DNA of 64,000 nucleotides from a bacterium (lineage in GTDB: Bacteria > UBA10199 > DSSB01): contig DATEDP010000098.1 of NCBI GenBank assembly GCA_035281585.1, forward strand, positions 1 through 64,000, given 5' to 3'. Made by a program: the position numbers and the translations under genes. Below the pieces are notes generated by a model. The model made no database searches, was not told the DNA's origin, and worked only from the letters and a program-made list of their open reading frames with translations. Of this stretch, positions 1 through 8,438 are shown piece after piece; position 1 is the stretch's first letter, and each line of letters begins with the position of its first letter.

Positions 1-190
1 CGCCGGGTAGCTAGGTCCGGATCGGATAAGCGCTGAAAGCATATAAGTGCGAAACCGACCTCAAGATAAGTTCTCCCAACTCCGTGAGGGGTAAGAAGAC
101 CACTCGTAGACTACGAGTTTGATAGGCTGGGTGTGTAAGAGTAGCAATATTCTTAGCTGACCAGTACTAATCGGTCGTTCGGCTTGACCA
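1..190 (+). rRNA. rrl: 23S ribosomal RNA, 3' end (partial)
   Basis: The first ~190 bases match the conserved 3' end of bacterial 23S rRNA: GGGTAGCTAGGTCCGGA, then GCTGAAAGCAT.TAAG, GATAAGTTCTCCC, GATAGGCTGGGTGTGTAAG and CCAGTACTAATCGGTCG, ending near GGCTTGACCA. The start lies outside the window. The 3' boundary is set by the last conserved stem, so it is accurate to a few bases. A T-rich spacer of about 150 nt leads to the 5S gene. The rest of the operon (16S, most of 23S) is to the left. Confidence 0.97.
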
Positions 191-341
191 TTTTTTTATC
201 CTGCTAGGGAAAAGCCACAAGCTTTTATCAGAGCAAGATATTTGGTCAGATTCTGCGAACATTAAACGGATAGACTTCAAAAGATCGTATGCAATTATCA
301 AATTCAACGACCCCCGCGCTGGGGGGCGTTGGATAAGGCTT

Positions 342-457
342 TCCGGTGGCCTTAGCGAATGGGTACCACCCGATCCCATCCCGAACTCGGAAGTGAAAAC
401 ATTCAGCGCCGATGGTACTGCTGGGGCAGCTCAGTGGGAGAGTAGGTCGCCGCCGGA
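342..457 (+). rRNA. rrf: 5S ribosomal RNA
   Basis: A 116-nt gene. The 5' strand TCCGGTGGC pairs with the 3' strand GCCGCCGGA to form helix I. Between them are the 5S signatures CCGATCCCATCCCGAACTCGG, AAGTGAAA and GGGAGAGTAGGTC. It lies about 150 nt after 23S, the normal bacterial order, and is followed directly by a strong terminator. A second, 3'-only copy of this gene lies at 1290-1314. Confidence 0.97.
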
Positions 458-468
458 TTTAAATTAAA

Positions 469-505
469 GACCCCCGTCTCGAAAGAGGCGGGGGTTTTGT
501 TTTTG
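469..505 (+). terminator. Rho-independent terminator of the rRNA operon
   Basis: GACCCCCGTCTC-GAAA-GAGGCGGGGGTTTTG: a near-perfect GC-rich hairpin with a GAAA tetraloop and a T-run, 12 nt after 5S. A diverged copy of the same hairpin follows the 5S relic at 1325-1357. Confidence 0.93.
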
Positions 506-520
506 GACATTGCAGAAGAA

Positions 521-1003
521 TTAATCGACAAATGCGCAGATCGCATAGGCGGTAAATTGCTCAGGAGAATCACCGGGGTTCGAAACCAAAACCTGCCAGC
601 CTGACCTGAGGTCGCCGTTCTCATCTATTCTTTCCTGTGGAAATGACTGCTGAAGCTTAAGTTGGCCTATAATACCATGAAACCCCCCACCGAGAACTTT
701 TTTCCCCAAAGGGCATTGTGCCCTAAGGACCACAGAGACCGACTCGGCAGGGGCAGTCCCCGATATAGACAACCGCTCGTAGCCGGGGATGCCGCCCTGA
801 TTCCAGGAAATCGCATTCTCGCTGCTAATGCAGTCTGTGATCGCCGGATCAATGATACGCAGTCGGCCGGTGGTGGTACTGTAGCAGCCGTGGATCTTGC
901 CGTCGTCGTCGGGTATTTGGGCACTTGCGATTCCGGCCGCAAGAGCGATGCTCAATATCGTAGTCGCGGCGATCGACATAAGTCTTGTTTTCAAAAGTTT
1001 CAT
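521..1003 (-). CDS. small secreted protein, unknown function
   Basis: A 160-aa protein. The ATG at 1003 is preceded by GGAGGAG seven bases upstream, a better start than the in-frame ATG at 1018. Residues 1-28 form a signal peptide (KTR, hydrophobic core, ASA before QIP). The mature protein starts with a motif I recall from many environmental secreted proteins: D-x-x-G-x-I-H-G-C, then G-x-L-R-I-I-D, a second Cys and an ISWNQ segment (residues 35-75). Cysteines near positions 40 and 63, and two near the C-terminus, could form disulfides. It sits between an intact 5S gene and a 5S relic and is antisense to the rRNA operon. Its function cannot be assigned. Confidence 0.75.
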   Translation of the reverse strand: MKLLKTRLMSIAATTILSIALAAGIASAQIPDDDGKIHGCYSTTTGRLRIIDPAITDCISSENAISWNQGGIPGYERLSISGTAPAESVSVVLRAQCPLGKKVLGGGFHGIIGQLKLQQSFPQERIDENGDLRSGWQVLVSNPGDSPEQFTAYAICAFVD

Positions 1004-1289
1004 ATTAGACTCCTCCAATGATTGATGATGGTTTTTGTCTTGAATCTTCCCACCAGGGCAAATTCATAGGGTGACCATGTTCATAGGGTGGCCATGATGG
1101 TGGCTGCAAATAGTTTGGTCGGAAAGAAGGAAGAAAGTAGAACAAGAAACAAAAAGGTAGGTCTGACCTTGCCCCGAAAAATAAACCCCATATCTGCCCC
1201 CCCCCCTATTTCTCCTTAAAATTCAGCTTATTCTTGGCGGTGAGAAAATTGTAGCGAGGCATCTTTGGTCCGACAACCTCATTTTTCAA
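1004..1289. other. intergenic region with 17-bp tandem repeat and C10 tract
   Basis: This gap leads to the 5S relic at 1290. It contains a 17-bp unit, TTCATAGGGTG(A/G)CCATG, present twice head to tail at 1063-1079 and 1080-1096 with one mismatch. It also contains a run of about ten C residues around 1197-1206. I see no reading frame with codon use like the neighbours. The tandem repeat is 60-90 bp upstream of the minus-strand secreted-protein gene, so an operator role is possible but unproven. Confidence 0.5.
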
Positions 1290-1314
1290 TCAGTGGGAGA
1301 GTAGGTCGCCACTG
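1290..1314 (+). pseudogene. 5S rRNA 3'-end relic
   Basis: TCAGTGGGAGAGTAGGTCGCC followed by ACTGGATTTAAATTA repeats the last ~25 nt of the intact 5S gene and its flank (431-465), with a different helix I strand (GCCACTGGA instead of GCCGCCGGA). No 5' or middle part of 5S precedes it. It is followed by its own terminator, a copy of the one after the intact gene. Confidence 0.85.
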
Positions 1315-1324
1315 GATTTAAATT

Positions 1325-1357
1325 AGACCCCGGTCTCGAAAGAGATCGGGGTTTTTT
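1325..1357 (+). terminator. terminator behind the 5S relic
   Basis: GACCCCGGTCTC-GAAA-GAGATCGGGGTTTTTT: a hairpin with the same GAAA loop as the rRNA terminator at 469-505, diverged at several stem positions with partly compensating changes. Confidence 0.9.
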
Positions 1358-1468
1358 CTGTTTTCTATTGAAAACACCTTTCTGACTCAAATCGTCAAAA
1401 GGGATTTGCAAAATGCCCCCATCTCATTAATCCTGTGCCGAAATTTTGGGTATCGGGGAGGAGTGAGC

Positions 1469-4400
1469 ATGGGATTTCTTTCTCATCGTTTTCTTAGGGT
1501 CATCTCCATATTTTTTGGTTTTTTCCTGGCGATATCGACGGCTGCCGCGGTCGTGCCGGTCTTGGTCAGCGAAGGCACCGGCGGCAATAGCGGCACCGCA
1601 CCGGGCGGCGGCACCCCCGATTCGAAGGATGCGGCGCTGAGCGACGACGGCAATTGGGTCGCCTTCACCAGCCGGGCGCAGGATTTGAGCTCCCTCTCGG
1701 AGGACAATGGCATCGCCGGCAATTTGGACGATGTCTACCTCTGGAACCGAGCCACCGGGATTATCCAGCTCGTGAGCGTCAACGACGCCGGCGATAACTC
1801 CGGCGCCGGCACCTCCCGCCAGCCGGCGATCGACTCCACCGGAAGCCTGGTCGCCTATCAAAGCGCGGCCACCGACATTCTCCCGACCGGAGACGTGACG
1901 ACGATTGCCGCCCAAGTTTATTATTTCGACGTCGCCACCGGCGTTAACAAGTTAGCCACGCCTAATTTCGATCGCAGCGACGGCGGCAATGGGGAGTCGC
2001 GCAATCCATCGGTCAGCGCCGACGGCAATTATATCGTCTTCGAGTCCGACGCCCGGAATCTCCTGAACGACTCCAATTTGCCGGCCAACCAGAACGACGA
2101 CGCCAACGGCGGCTCCGACATCTTCCTCTATGATGTCGCCAGCGACACGATCACGCTTGTCAGCATGAAAGCCGGCGGACCCACCGACAACACGGCGAAC
2201 AGCACTTCGAGCAAGGCCAAAATCAGCGCCGATGGGAATTTCGTCGTTTTCGTCAGCTCGGCGAACAATCTGGTTTCGGGCATCGAGGATGCGACCGATT
2301 TCGACGAAGATATTTTTCTCTATGAACGTTCCTCCGGCGCCATCACCATGATTAGCCGCAATAGCTCCGGCGACGACGGCGGCAACGGCCAATCGGACAA
2401 TCCGGTCATCAACGCCACCGGCACGGTGGTGGCTTACGAGAGCTTCGCGACCGACTTGGTCGCCGGGATCTCCGACGGCAACGGCAGCCGCGACGTCTTC
2501 GCTTGGACCGCCGGTACCAATACCTTGCTCAGCGTCGACACCACCGGAACCAGCGCCGGCAATGCGATCTCGATCAATCCGACGATCTCGGCCGACGGCA
2601 CCAAGATCGCCTTTGATAGCCAAGCCAGCGATCTGACGATCACCGACAACAATTTTACCACCCAGGTCTACTTGAGGATTTTCCCCATCGGCGACCTCAG
2701 CCTGGTCAGCCTCCGGTCGGACGGCCTCGAGGGCGGTTCGGGCGGCTCCTTCTCGCCGGATCTGAGCTCCGACGGGAATTACATCGCCTTCACCACCAGC
2801 GCCGATGATCTGGTCGCCGGAACCACCTTCGCCGGCAGCACCGACGTCATTCTCCGCAACCTGGCGCTGAACCTGAACTACCTGATGAGCCCCAAGATCG
2901 ACGGGACCGGCGAGGCCGACGGGGCTTCGGGACCGGCCCAGGTCGACGCGGCCGGGCGCTTCGTCGTCTACGAAAGCGAAGCCACCGACTTGCTGGCGCC
3001 GGGGGTTGACGCCAACGACGCCATCGATCTCTTCTTGGCCGAACAGCCCGGCCTCCTCCAGTTCAGCTCCGACACCTACGATGCCGAGGAGAGCGACGGA
3101 ACCGTCACGATCACCGTCAACCGCGTCGGCGGCGCCGGCGGCGAAGTGAGCGTCGACTACACGACCCAGGACGATTCCGCCGCCCAACCCGGCGACTACG
3201 GCCTGGCGGCCGACACCCTGACTTGGGCCGACGGCGAAATGGGCAGCAAGACATTCGATATCTCCATCGTTGACGACGACGAGTTCGAATCCAACGAGAC
3301 AGTGGATCTGTTGCTGCAGAACCCGGTCGGCGGTGCTGCCCTCGGCGATCCGGCGGCGGCCGAGCTGACCATCGACGACGATGATGAGAATTGCACCAAC
3401 GACATCGACGACAACGCCAATAGCGACGTCGACTGCCAGGACTCCGACTGCAGCTCTTTGCCGAGCTGCCAGGAGATCTGCGACGACTCGACCGACAACG
3501 ACGACGATAACGATGTCGATTGCGACGATGCCGACTGCGATGCCGACCCGGCCTGCATTCAGCCCGAGATCTGCAACAACCTCGATGACGACGACGGCGA
3601 CTTGTTGGTCGATTGCGCCGACACCGACGATTGCAGCGCCGATCCTTCCTGCGTCGATCCGAGCGGTGATGGCGACAGCGATGGGGTGACCAATGGGACC
3701 GACAACTGCCCCGAAGTGTCCAACGCCGGCCAGGAAGACACCGACGGCGACGGCAATGGCAATGCCTGCGACATCCTGGAGAACGATTGCGACAACACCG
3801 TGACCGACGACACCGATGCCCTCGTCGATTGCGCCGATCCGGATTGCGCCCTGGCTTCGAACTGCGTCGACGGCGACAGTGACGGGACTCCCGACATCTC
3901 CGACAATTGCCCGGCGGTCTCCAACCCCGGCCAGCAGGACACCGACAATGACGGCGCGGGCAACGCCTGCGACACCGTGGAAGACGACTGCGACAACGGC
4001 ACCAGCGACGACACCGATGCCGCCGCCGATTGCGCCGACAGCGACTGCTCGGCCGCGGCCAACTGCATCGACGACGACGGCGACGGCGTGCCCAATGTGG
4101 TGGACAACTGCGATGCCGTGGCCAATTCGGGCCAGGAGGAAACCGACGGCGACGGGGTCGGCAATGCTTGCGATACGACCGAAGGCGCTTGCAACAACGG
4201 CTTCAACGACGACACCGACGGCGACATCGATTGCCTGGACAGCGATTGCTCGGCCGACGCGGCTTGCACCAATCCTGCCGGCGACAATGACGGCGATGGC
4301 GTGGCCAACGGGACCGACAACTGCGCCTTGGTTTCCAATCCCGGCCAGCAAGAGACCGACGGCGACGGTATCGGCAATGCCTGCGATTCGGTGGAGGGCG

Positions 4401-5122
4401 ATTGCGCCAATGGGGTGAGTGACGATACCGATGGCGACGTCGATTGCGCCGACTCCGACTGCTCGGCCAGCAACGATTGCCAGGACGGTGACGGCGACGG
4501 CGAGGTCAACGGGGTCGATAACTGCCCGGCGGTTTCCAATCCCGGCCAAGAAGACACCGATGGCGACGACATCGGCAATGCTTGCGACGCCGAGGAGAAC
4601 GATTGCAGCAACGGTGTGAGCGATGACAGTGACGCGGACGTCGATTGCGCCGATGCTGATTGCAGCGCCGATCCGGCCTGCCAGCCGGTGCCGACGCCGA
4701 CGCCCAGTCCGACGCCGCAGCCGGGCGATATCGATGGCGACGGAGTTCCCGACGGAGAGGATAATTGTCCCACGGTGATTAATCCCGAGCAGGTCGATTC
4801 TGACGGAAACGGAATCGGCGATGCTTGCGAGGCCATCATCGAACCGCCTTTCCATGATGATGACGGCGACGGGGTCGATGGGTCCATCGACAATTGTCCG
4901 AGCGCAGCCAACCCCGACCAAATTGACACCGACGACGATGGGCTCGGCGACGCCTGCGACGCTCTCCCGACGGTTCCGGGGGTTCCCCCGATTGCCGGCG
5001 GCGGTTGCCAGCTGCAGGCCGTGCAAAGCGGAAGCCCTTCGCCGGGCGGCTGGAGCCTGCTCGGCTTGGGGTTGGCGGGGGCGTTATTCTTTAGCAACCT
5101 CCGGCGGCGCCGGGCGATATAA
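1469..5122 (+). CDS. large exported surface protein: WD40-like propeller, Calx-beta, thrombospondin-3 repeats, Gly-Cys C-terminal anchor
   Basis: A 1217-aa protein. The ATG at 1469 follows GGGGAGGAG and is preferred to ATG 1406, because it places a signal peptide (residues 1-27, ending STAAA) at the N-terminus. Residues ~50-510 hold eight copies of a PD40/TolB-like blade motif (S-x-D-G-N-x-(V/I)-x-F-x-S-x-A-x-D-L), likely a beta propeller. Residues ~530-640 are a Calx-beta domain (FSSDTYDAEESDGTVTITVN, then GDY and a VDDDEFE segment). Residues ~640-1165 alternate Cys-rich D-x-D-C units with calcium-binding thrombospondin type-3 repeats (DGDGVxNGxDNC). The tail GGGCQL, a hydrophobic stretch and RRRR (from ~1178) resembles MYXO-CTERM sorting signals, and a second copy ends the protein at 17679-21524. 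Likely anchored at the cell surface; ligand unknown. Confidence 0.88.
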   Translation: MGFLSHRFLRVISIFFGFFLAISTAAAVVPVLVSEGTGGNSGTAPGGGTPDSKDAALSDDGNWVAFTSRAQDLSSLSEDNGIAGNLDDVYLWNRATGIIQLVSVNDAGDNSGAGTSRQPAIDSTGSLVAYQSAATDILPTGDVTTIAAQVYYFDVATGVNKLATPNFDRSDGGNGESRNPSVSADGNYIVFESDARNLLNDSNLPANQNDDANGGSDIFLYDVASDTITLVSMKAGGPTDNTANSTSSKAKISADGNFVVFVSSANNLVSGIEDATDFDEDIFLYERSSGAITMISRNSSGDDGGNGQSDNPVINATGTVVAYESFATDLVAGISDGNGSRDVFAWTAGTNTLLSVDTTGTSAGNAISINPTISADGTKIAFDSQASDLTITDNNFTTQVYLRIFPIGDLSLVSLRSDGLEGGSGGSFSPDLSSDGNYIAFTTSADDLVAGTTFAGSTDVILRNLALNLNYLMSPKIDGTGEADGASGPAQVDAAGRFVVYESEATDLLAPGVDANDAIDLFLAEQPGLLQFSSDTYDAEESDGTVTITVNRVGGAGGEVSVDYTTQDDSAAQPGDYGLAADTLTWADGEMGSKTFDISIVDDDEFESNETVDLLLQNPVGGAALGDPAAAELTIDDDDENCTNDIDDNANSDVDCQDSDCSSLPSCQEICDDSTDNDDDNDVDCDDADCDADPACIQPEICNNLDDDDGDLLVDCADTDDCSADPSCVDPSGDGDSDGVTNGTDNCPEVSNAGQEDTDGDGNGNACDILENDCDNTVTDDTDALVDCADPDCALASNCVDGDSDGTPDISDNCPAVSNPGQQDTDNDGAGNACDTVEDDCDNGTSDDTDAAADCADSDCSAAANCIDDDGDGVPNVVDNCDAVANSGQEETDGDGVGNACDTTEGACNNGFNDDTDGDIDCLDSDCSADAACTNPAGDNDGDGVANGTDNCALVSNPGQQETDGDGIGNACDSVEGDCANGVSDDTDGDVDCADSDCSASNDCQDGDGDGEVNGVDNCPAVSNPGQEDTDGDDIGNACDAEENDCSNGVSDDSDADVDCADADCSADPACQPVPTPTPSPTPQPGDIDGDGVPDGEDNCPTVINPEQVDSDGNGIGDACEAIIEPPFHDDDGDGVDGSIDNCPSAANPDQIDTDDDGLGDACDALPTVPGVPPIAGGGCQLQAVQSGSPSPGGWSLLGLGLAGALFFSNLRRRRAI

Positions 5123-5160
5123 GCGAAAATCCACCATTGGGGGCCTTATTAGGAGGCGAT

Positions 5161-5820
5161 ATGTCCGTCCTCGAGGCAGTGACCCGCGCGATGCGCAGCG
5201 GTCGCGTGATAAGCCCCAACGAGTTTCCCAACATTCAGCGCGAGGCCCTGGCGACCGTCGACCTGAGCCAGCTCCATCCGGGCGACTATCTCCTGCGCGG
5301 CGAGGCCGCCGAGGCACTGCGCGGCGCCCGGTTTCGCAACGCGGCCGAGCAGCGGACCTTCTACGTCTCTTTCTTGAGCCAGGCCCGCGATCGGATCTTG
5401 GGTCAATTGCAGAGCGCTTTCGCAGAGGTTCCGGTCGAAGAGCGGCCCCAAAGGCTCGGCTGCTTTGAGGTCACCGGCGAAGGCGCGGCGGCCCACTTCA
5501 CCCCGGCTTCCTGCTTCATTTCAGGCGGCCTCGGCTACGGCTTGCGAGCCGGTCTTTCGCCGACTTCGGGCCATGCCGGCTTCGGCAACGGACTCCTGCA
5601 TTATTTGGGAGAGACCTTGCCGCTTCCGGCCTTTCTCGGCCTGGCCGGCGACGATCGGGGCTTTTTCGAAATCCAGCTGCTCGACGGAGTCCAGTTCACG
5701 GCCGACAACTTCGCGGCGGCCGGACTGCCGGCCGAGACGCGGATCAATGCCTCGACCCTCCGTTTGATCTATCGGGCCAATGCCTGCACCGAAGCGTCCT
5801 CCTTGCCAGATTGCATCTAA
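5161..5820 (+). CDS. hypothetical protein, 219 aa
   Basis: The ATG at 5161 has AGGAGG five bases upstream, so it is chosen over the in-frame ATG at 5137. No signal peptide, membrane segment or familiar domain is visible. Residues ~1-95 look helical and charged. Residues ~100-200 are Gly-rich with Phe/Leu and look beta-like (CFISGGLGYGLRAGLSPTSG). Cysteines at ~100, ~120 and two near the end are spaced irregularly. It begins 38 nt after the surface-protein gene and could share its transcript. Its TAA overlaps the stop codon of the convergent peptidase gene by 4 nt. Codon use fits the neighbours, so the gene is believable, but I do not recognise the product. Confidence 0.7.
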   Translation: MSVLEAVTRAMRSGRVISPNEFPNIQREALATVDLSQLHPGDYLLRGEAAEALRGARFRNAAEQRTFYVSFLSQARDRILGQLQSAFAEVPVEERPQRLGCFEVTGEGAAAHFTPASCFISGGLGYGLRAGLSPTSGHAGFGNGLLHYLGETLPLPAFLGLAGDDRGFFEIQLLDGVQFTADNFAAAGLPAETRINASTLRLIYRANACTEASSLPDCI

Positions 5821-7196
5821 TGAAGCATTTCCTGCACCACGCGATGCAAAATTTTTTCTCCGCGCTCCAGCTCCGCGACCGGAATTCTTTCATCCTTCCC
5901 GTGCAGCCCCGCCAAATCGGAAGGTTTCAATAAGAGGGGAATCAAGCCATAAGCGACGATGCCTTTCTCCCGAAAGAAACGAGAGTCGGTTGCTCCGGGC
6001 GAGATGAAAGGAAGGACCAGGGCTTGATCGTCGGCTTCGCGGATCGCCTTCTCGAAAGCGCGGAAGAAAGGCGTGTCGAAGGGCGAGGCGTTGGGTGGAT
6101 TTTGTTGCAAGAGCTCAGCTTCGACCGGCAGGCCCTCGAGCCGCTTTCGAATCTCGGCCAGGAAATCCTCGGGGCTGCGGCCGGGCAAGAGCCGGGCGTC
6201 GATCTCACCGACCGCCTCGCTGGGGATCACGTTGGTCTTGAACCCGGCTTGAAGCACCGTGGGAACCAAAGTGTCGCGCAGCATGGCGTTGAGCACCTTG
6301 TCGCTGGCGATTTTGTCGGCGAAGACGGTGTCGGCCAGCCAGCGGATCGGCGGTGAAAAGAGGTGCCGCATCAGGAAGGAGCGGGGAAAGCTCTGATGGC
6401 CGGCCACACGCCGGAGGAATTCAGCGCTGATCTCGGTCTTGCGGATCGGCGGAGCCTTGGCGGTCAAGCGCTCCATGGCGGTGAGCAGGAAGGCGACCGC
6501 ATTGTCCTGGGCGGGCATCGAGCCGTGGCCGGAGCTGCCTTTGGCTTTGAGACGGGTCCAGGCCACGCCCTTCTCGGCCACTTGGATCGGATAGAGATGC
6601 ATGCCGTCGCGGTCTTGTCCGACGCTGCCTTCGTTGAGCACGAAGTCGGCGCGGACCTTTTCCCAGTGACGATCGATCAGGAATTGGGCCCCGAATTTTC
6701 CTCCGGCCTCCTCGTCGGCGGTCAGGGCCAAGACCAAATCGCCCTTCAGCTTGCCCTCGCGGTGGGCCTGGATGAAGGCTTGAACCTCCAAGGCCACCAG
6801 CGATTTCATGTCGAGAGCGCCGCGGCCGTAAAGATAGCCCTCGCGGACCGCCGGCCGGAAAGGCGGGCTTTGCCAATCACCGGCTTCGGCCGGGACGACG
6901 TCGAGATGCCCGAGCAGCAAGAGGGCCGGCTTTTCGCCGCTGCCGCGGAGCCGGGCCACCAAGTTGCCTCGTCCCGGCGCCGATTCGAGGACCTCGGCGT
7001 CGATTCCGAAGCTTGCCAAGTAGTCGCGGAGGAAGTCGGCCGCCGCTTTTTCCTTGCCCGGCGGATTGCTGGTGTCGATCTCGATCAATTTTTTCACGAG
7101 CTCCAGAGTGGGTAGGGGCTCGGCCGCCGGGCTGGGGCTTGGCAGGAGAAGCAGCAACGCCAAACCATCAAGAAAAAGGTGTCTCAGCGCCTTCAT
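5817..7196 (-). CDS. exported M20-family metallopeptidase (ArgE/DapE/ACY1-like)
   Basis: A 459-aa protein that starts with a signal peptide (residues 1-25, Leu-rich core, ending PSPAAE), so it acts outside the cytoplasm. M20 zinc-ligand motifs are present: GHLDVVP (His97, Asp99), RGALDMK (Asp129), DEEAGG (Glu162/163, catalytic and bridging), Glu189 and a C-terminal GLHGKDE His (~434). The dimerisation (lid) domain sits around 200-315. M20 enzymes hydrolyse amide bonds of small peptides or N-acyl amino acids. This secreted form resembles carboxypeptidase-S/Gly-X carboxypeptidase types more than biosynthetic DapE or ArgE. The precise substrate is not visible. ACAGGAAATCC precedes the ATG. Confidence 0.9.
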   Translation of the reverse strand: MKALRHLFLDGLALLLLLPSPSPAAEPLPTLELVKKLIEIDTSNPPGKEKAAADFLRDYLASFGIDAEVLESAPGRGNLVARLRGSGEKPALLLLGHLDVVPAEAGDWQSPPFRPAVREGYLYGRGALDMKSLVALEVQAFIQAHREGKLKGDLVLALTADEEAGGKFGAQFLIDRHWEKVRADFVLNEGSVGQDRDGMHLYPIQVAEKGVAWTRLKAKGSSGHGSMPAQDNAVAFLLTAMERLTAKAPPIRKTEISAEFLRRVAGHQSFPRSFLMRHLFSPPIRWLADTVFADKIASDKVLNAMLRDTLVPTVLQAGFKTNVIPSEAVGEIDARLLPGRSPEDFLAEIRKRLEGLPVEAELLQQNPPNASPFDTPFFRAFEKAIREADDQALVLPFISPGATDSRFFREKGIVAYGLIPLLLKPSDLAGLHGKDERIPVAELERGEKILHRVVQEMLH

Positions 7197-7227
7197 GGAT
7201 TTCCTGTAGCAAGGGCCTTCAGGCCCG

Positions 7228-7476
7228 TCACGGATATTCGGGGATCCTTTTCAGGACCCGTCCCTCCAAGGCGTCGATCCACAGCCATTGGTAGGTTTCC
7301 AGCCGGTCGCCCAAATCGAAGGCCAGCTGGATTTCGAAGACCGGGTCCTGCCGGCTGGGCCGGGAGCGGAAGATGATCAGCGGCGCGGGGTTGGAGCGGA
7401 AGAAGGCGAGCTCCGGCATTTCATCAATCCGGGCTTCGATCTCGCCTTCGGAAAGAAAAGGTGATGGATCAGGCAT
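7228..7476 (-). CDS. small PepSY-like protein, 82 aa
   Basis: The gene overlaps the last 8 nt of the upstream glucosaminidase gene (stop 7469-7471, start ATG 7476), which implies translational coupling. The protein lacks a signal peptide. Its C-terminal half (EIQLAFDLGDRL, then a WIDALEGRVLKR segment) resembles a PepSY repeat, in which a beta strand ends in V-D-A-x-x-G-x-V-L. The assignment rests on that short motif alone. It is followed 31 nt later by the M20 peptidase gene, so the three minus-strand genes probably form one transcript. Confidence 0.65.
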   Translation of the reverse strand: MPDPSPFLSEGEIEARIDEMPELAFFRSNPAPLIIFRSRPSRQDPVFEIQLAFDLGDRLETYQWLWIDALEGRVLKRIPEYP

Positions 7477-8068
7477 GAGGCTTTCCCATGTCGTAACGTT
7501 CCAAGCCGTAGCGCGAAATCAACCCCAGGATCTTATTTTCATAGTCGGGATCGGTGGCGTATTTGGCTTTTCCCGATTGGAGGGCTCGCACGAACTCCTT
7601 GGCCGAGCCGGTGTGCTGCATTGCGTGCTTCAGATAGCGGCCTTCGGAGATGACCAGGGCGTGATCGAGGAAGCTTTCCACCGGATCGTGGTAGCGGCGG
7701 AAGTCGGCAAGCGTTCGGCGCCACTGTCCGCCGCTGAATTCACGGGTCCAAAGCTTCTGGCTCCCCGCCGGTCCGCGGCCCTTGATGCCGAAGAAATTAT
7801 TTCCCGGGGCATGTTTGCCCCAGCCCGATTCGAGAGCCGCTTGAGCCATCGTCACCGAGGCCGGGATCCCGGTCATGGCTTGCGTTTCCAGGGCGTAGGG
7901 CAGGATGCGTTCGAAGAAAGCGTGCTGCGCCGAGCTTGCCGGCGGTTTTGGGGGCGGGATCGGGACTGTGCTGGCCGCGAAGGGTCGAGGACCGGCGGCG
8001 AGCAGCTCCCAAAATTCAGGTTGGATTTGCGGTTCGAGCTCGGAGGAGGGGAGAAGGCGAAAATTCAT
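7469..8068 (-). CDS. GH73 peptidoglycan hydrolase (FlgJ-like endo-beta-N-acetylglucosaminidase)
   Basis: A 199-aa protein. Residues ~50-195 match the glucosaminidase domain of FlgJ/LytG/AcmA enzymes: FFERILPYALETQAMTGIPA, then AQAALESGWG with the presumed catalytic Glu80, NNFFGIKG (91-98) and the YRRYHDP-like segment (F-R-R-Y-H-D-P). The first 48 residues are a Pro/Ala-rich leader with no recognisable signal peptide or rod-binding domain. It is therefore not a full FlgJ, and no flagellar genes are nearby. It cleaves between GlcNAc and MurNAc in peptidoglycan and needs some export route to reach it. No clear Shine-Dalgarno is seen before the ATG at 8068. Confidence 0.85.
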   Translation of the reverse strand: MNFRLLPSSELEPQIQPEFWELLAAGPRPFAASTVPIPPPKPPASSAQHAFFERILPYALETQAMTGIPASVTMAQAALESGWGKHAPGNNFFGIKGRGPAGSQKLWTREFSGGQWRRTLADFRRYHDPVESFLDHALVISEGRYLKHAMQHTGSAKEFVRALQSGKAKYATDPDYENKILGLISRYGLERYDMGKPHA

Positions 8069-8154
8069 GGAGCCTGGAGGAGCAAGTCCGACTCCAGGCT
8101 CTATTCGAAATAAATTGGCGGCGATGAAAGGCGAAGACCGATTTTAAAACTAGT

Positions 8155-8205
8155 GCTTCCGGCAGGATTCGAAATGCGGGCAACGGTTTGGCAAACCGTT
8201 GTCAT
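8155..8205 (-). pseudogene. tRNA-Arg 3'-half relic
   Basis: Read on the minus strand, CAACGGTTTGCCAAACCGTTG, CGCATTTCGAATCCTGC and CCGGAAGC reproduce the anticodon arm, T arm and acceptor strand of the intact tRNA-Arg at 8439-8514 with about nine changes and a 1-nt gap. No D arm or 5' acceptor strand follows, and no CCA is present. A palindromic repeat element lies between the relic and the intact gene. Confidence 0.75.
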
Positions 8206-8217
8206 CCGGGGGACTCG

Positions 8218-8408
8218 TCATCCTGAGCGAAGCGAAGGATCTGCGACTGCCCAAGGTTCTTGAAAGCTCTAAGCTCCTTCGTTTCTACGGAATCCCTCCG
8301 AAGACACGAAGGGGCCTTGTTTTATACAGTTCCTTGGTAGGTCGCAGATCCTTCCCCCCGGTCTCACTCGAACCTCGCGGCGTTCGACCGGGGCCCCGCT
8401 CAGGATGA
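8218..8408. repeat. palindromic repeat pair, TCATCCTGAGCGAAGCGAAGGATCT family
   Basis: The left arm at 8218-8246 reads TCATCCTGAGCGAAGCGAAG plus GATCTGCGAC. The right arm at 8341-8408 contains GTCGCAGATCCTTC and GCTCAGGATGA, split by a 43-nt insertion that forms its own CCCCGGTC...GACCGGGG hairpin. About 95 nt separates the arms. Relatives occur at 21852-21946 and 23294-23366. This is a dispersed REP/MITE-like family common in metagenomic genomes; no transposase is encoded. Confidence 0.85.
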
Positions 8409-8438
8409 CAGTGCTCATGTGTTCAATCCATCGTGCAC

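Noticed and set aside
3400..4960. Regular repeats resembling a CRISPR array
   Set aside because: They are in-frame thrombospondin-3 coding repeats with degenerate third positions; no constant direct repeat with unique spacers and no cas genes. No CRISPR is seen in the window.
1952..5026. 1024-codon open frame on the minus strand opposite the first surface-protein gene
   Set aside because: Valine/glycine/isoleucine-rich nonsense mirroring the GAC/GCC-rich coding strand; no domain, no Shine-Dalgarno. A GC-codon-bias shadow.
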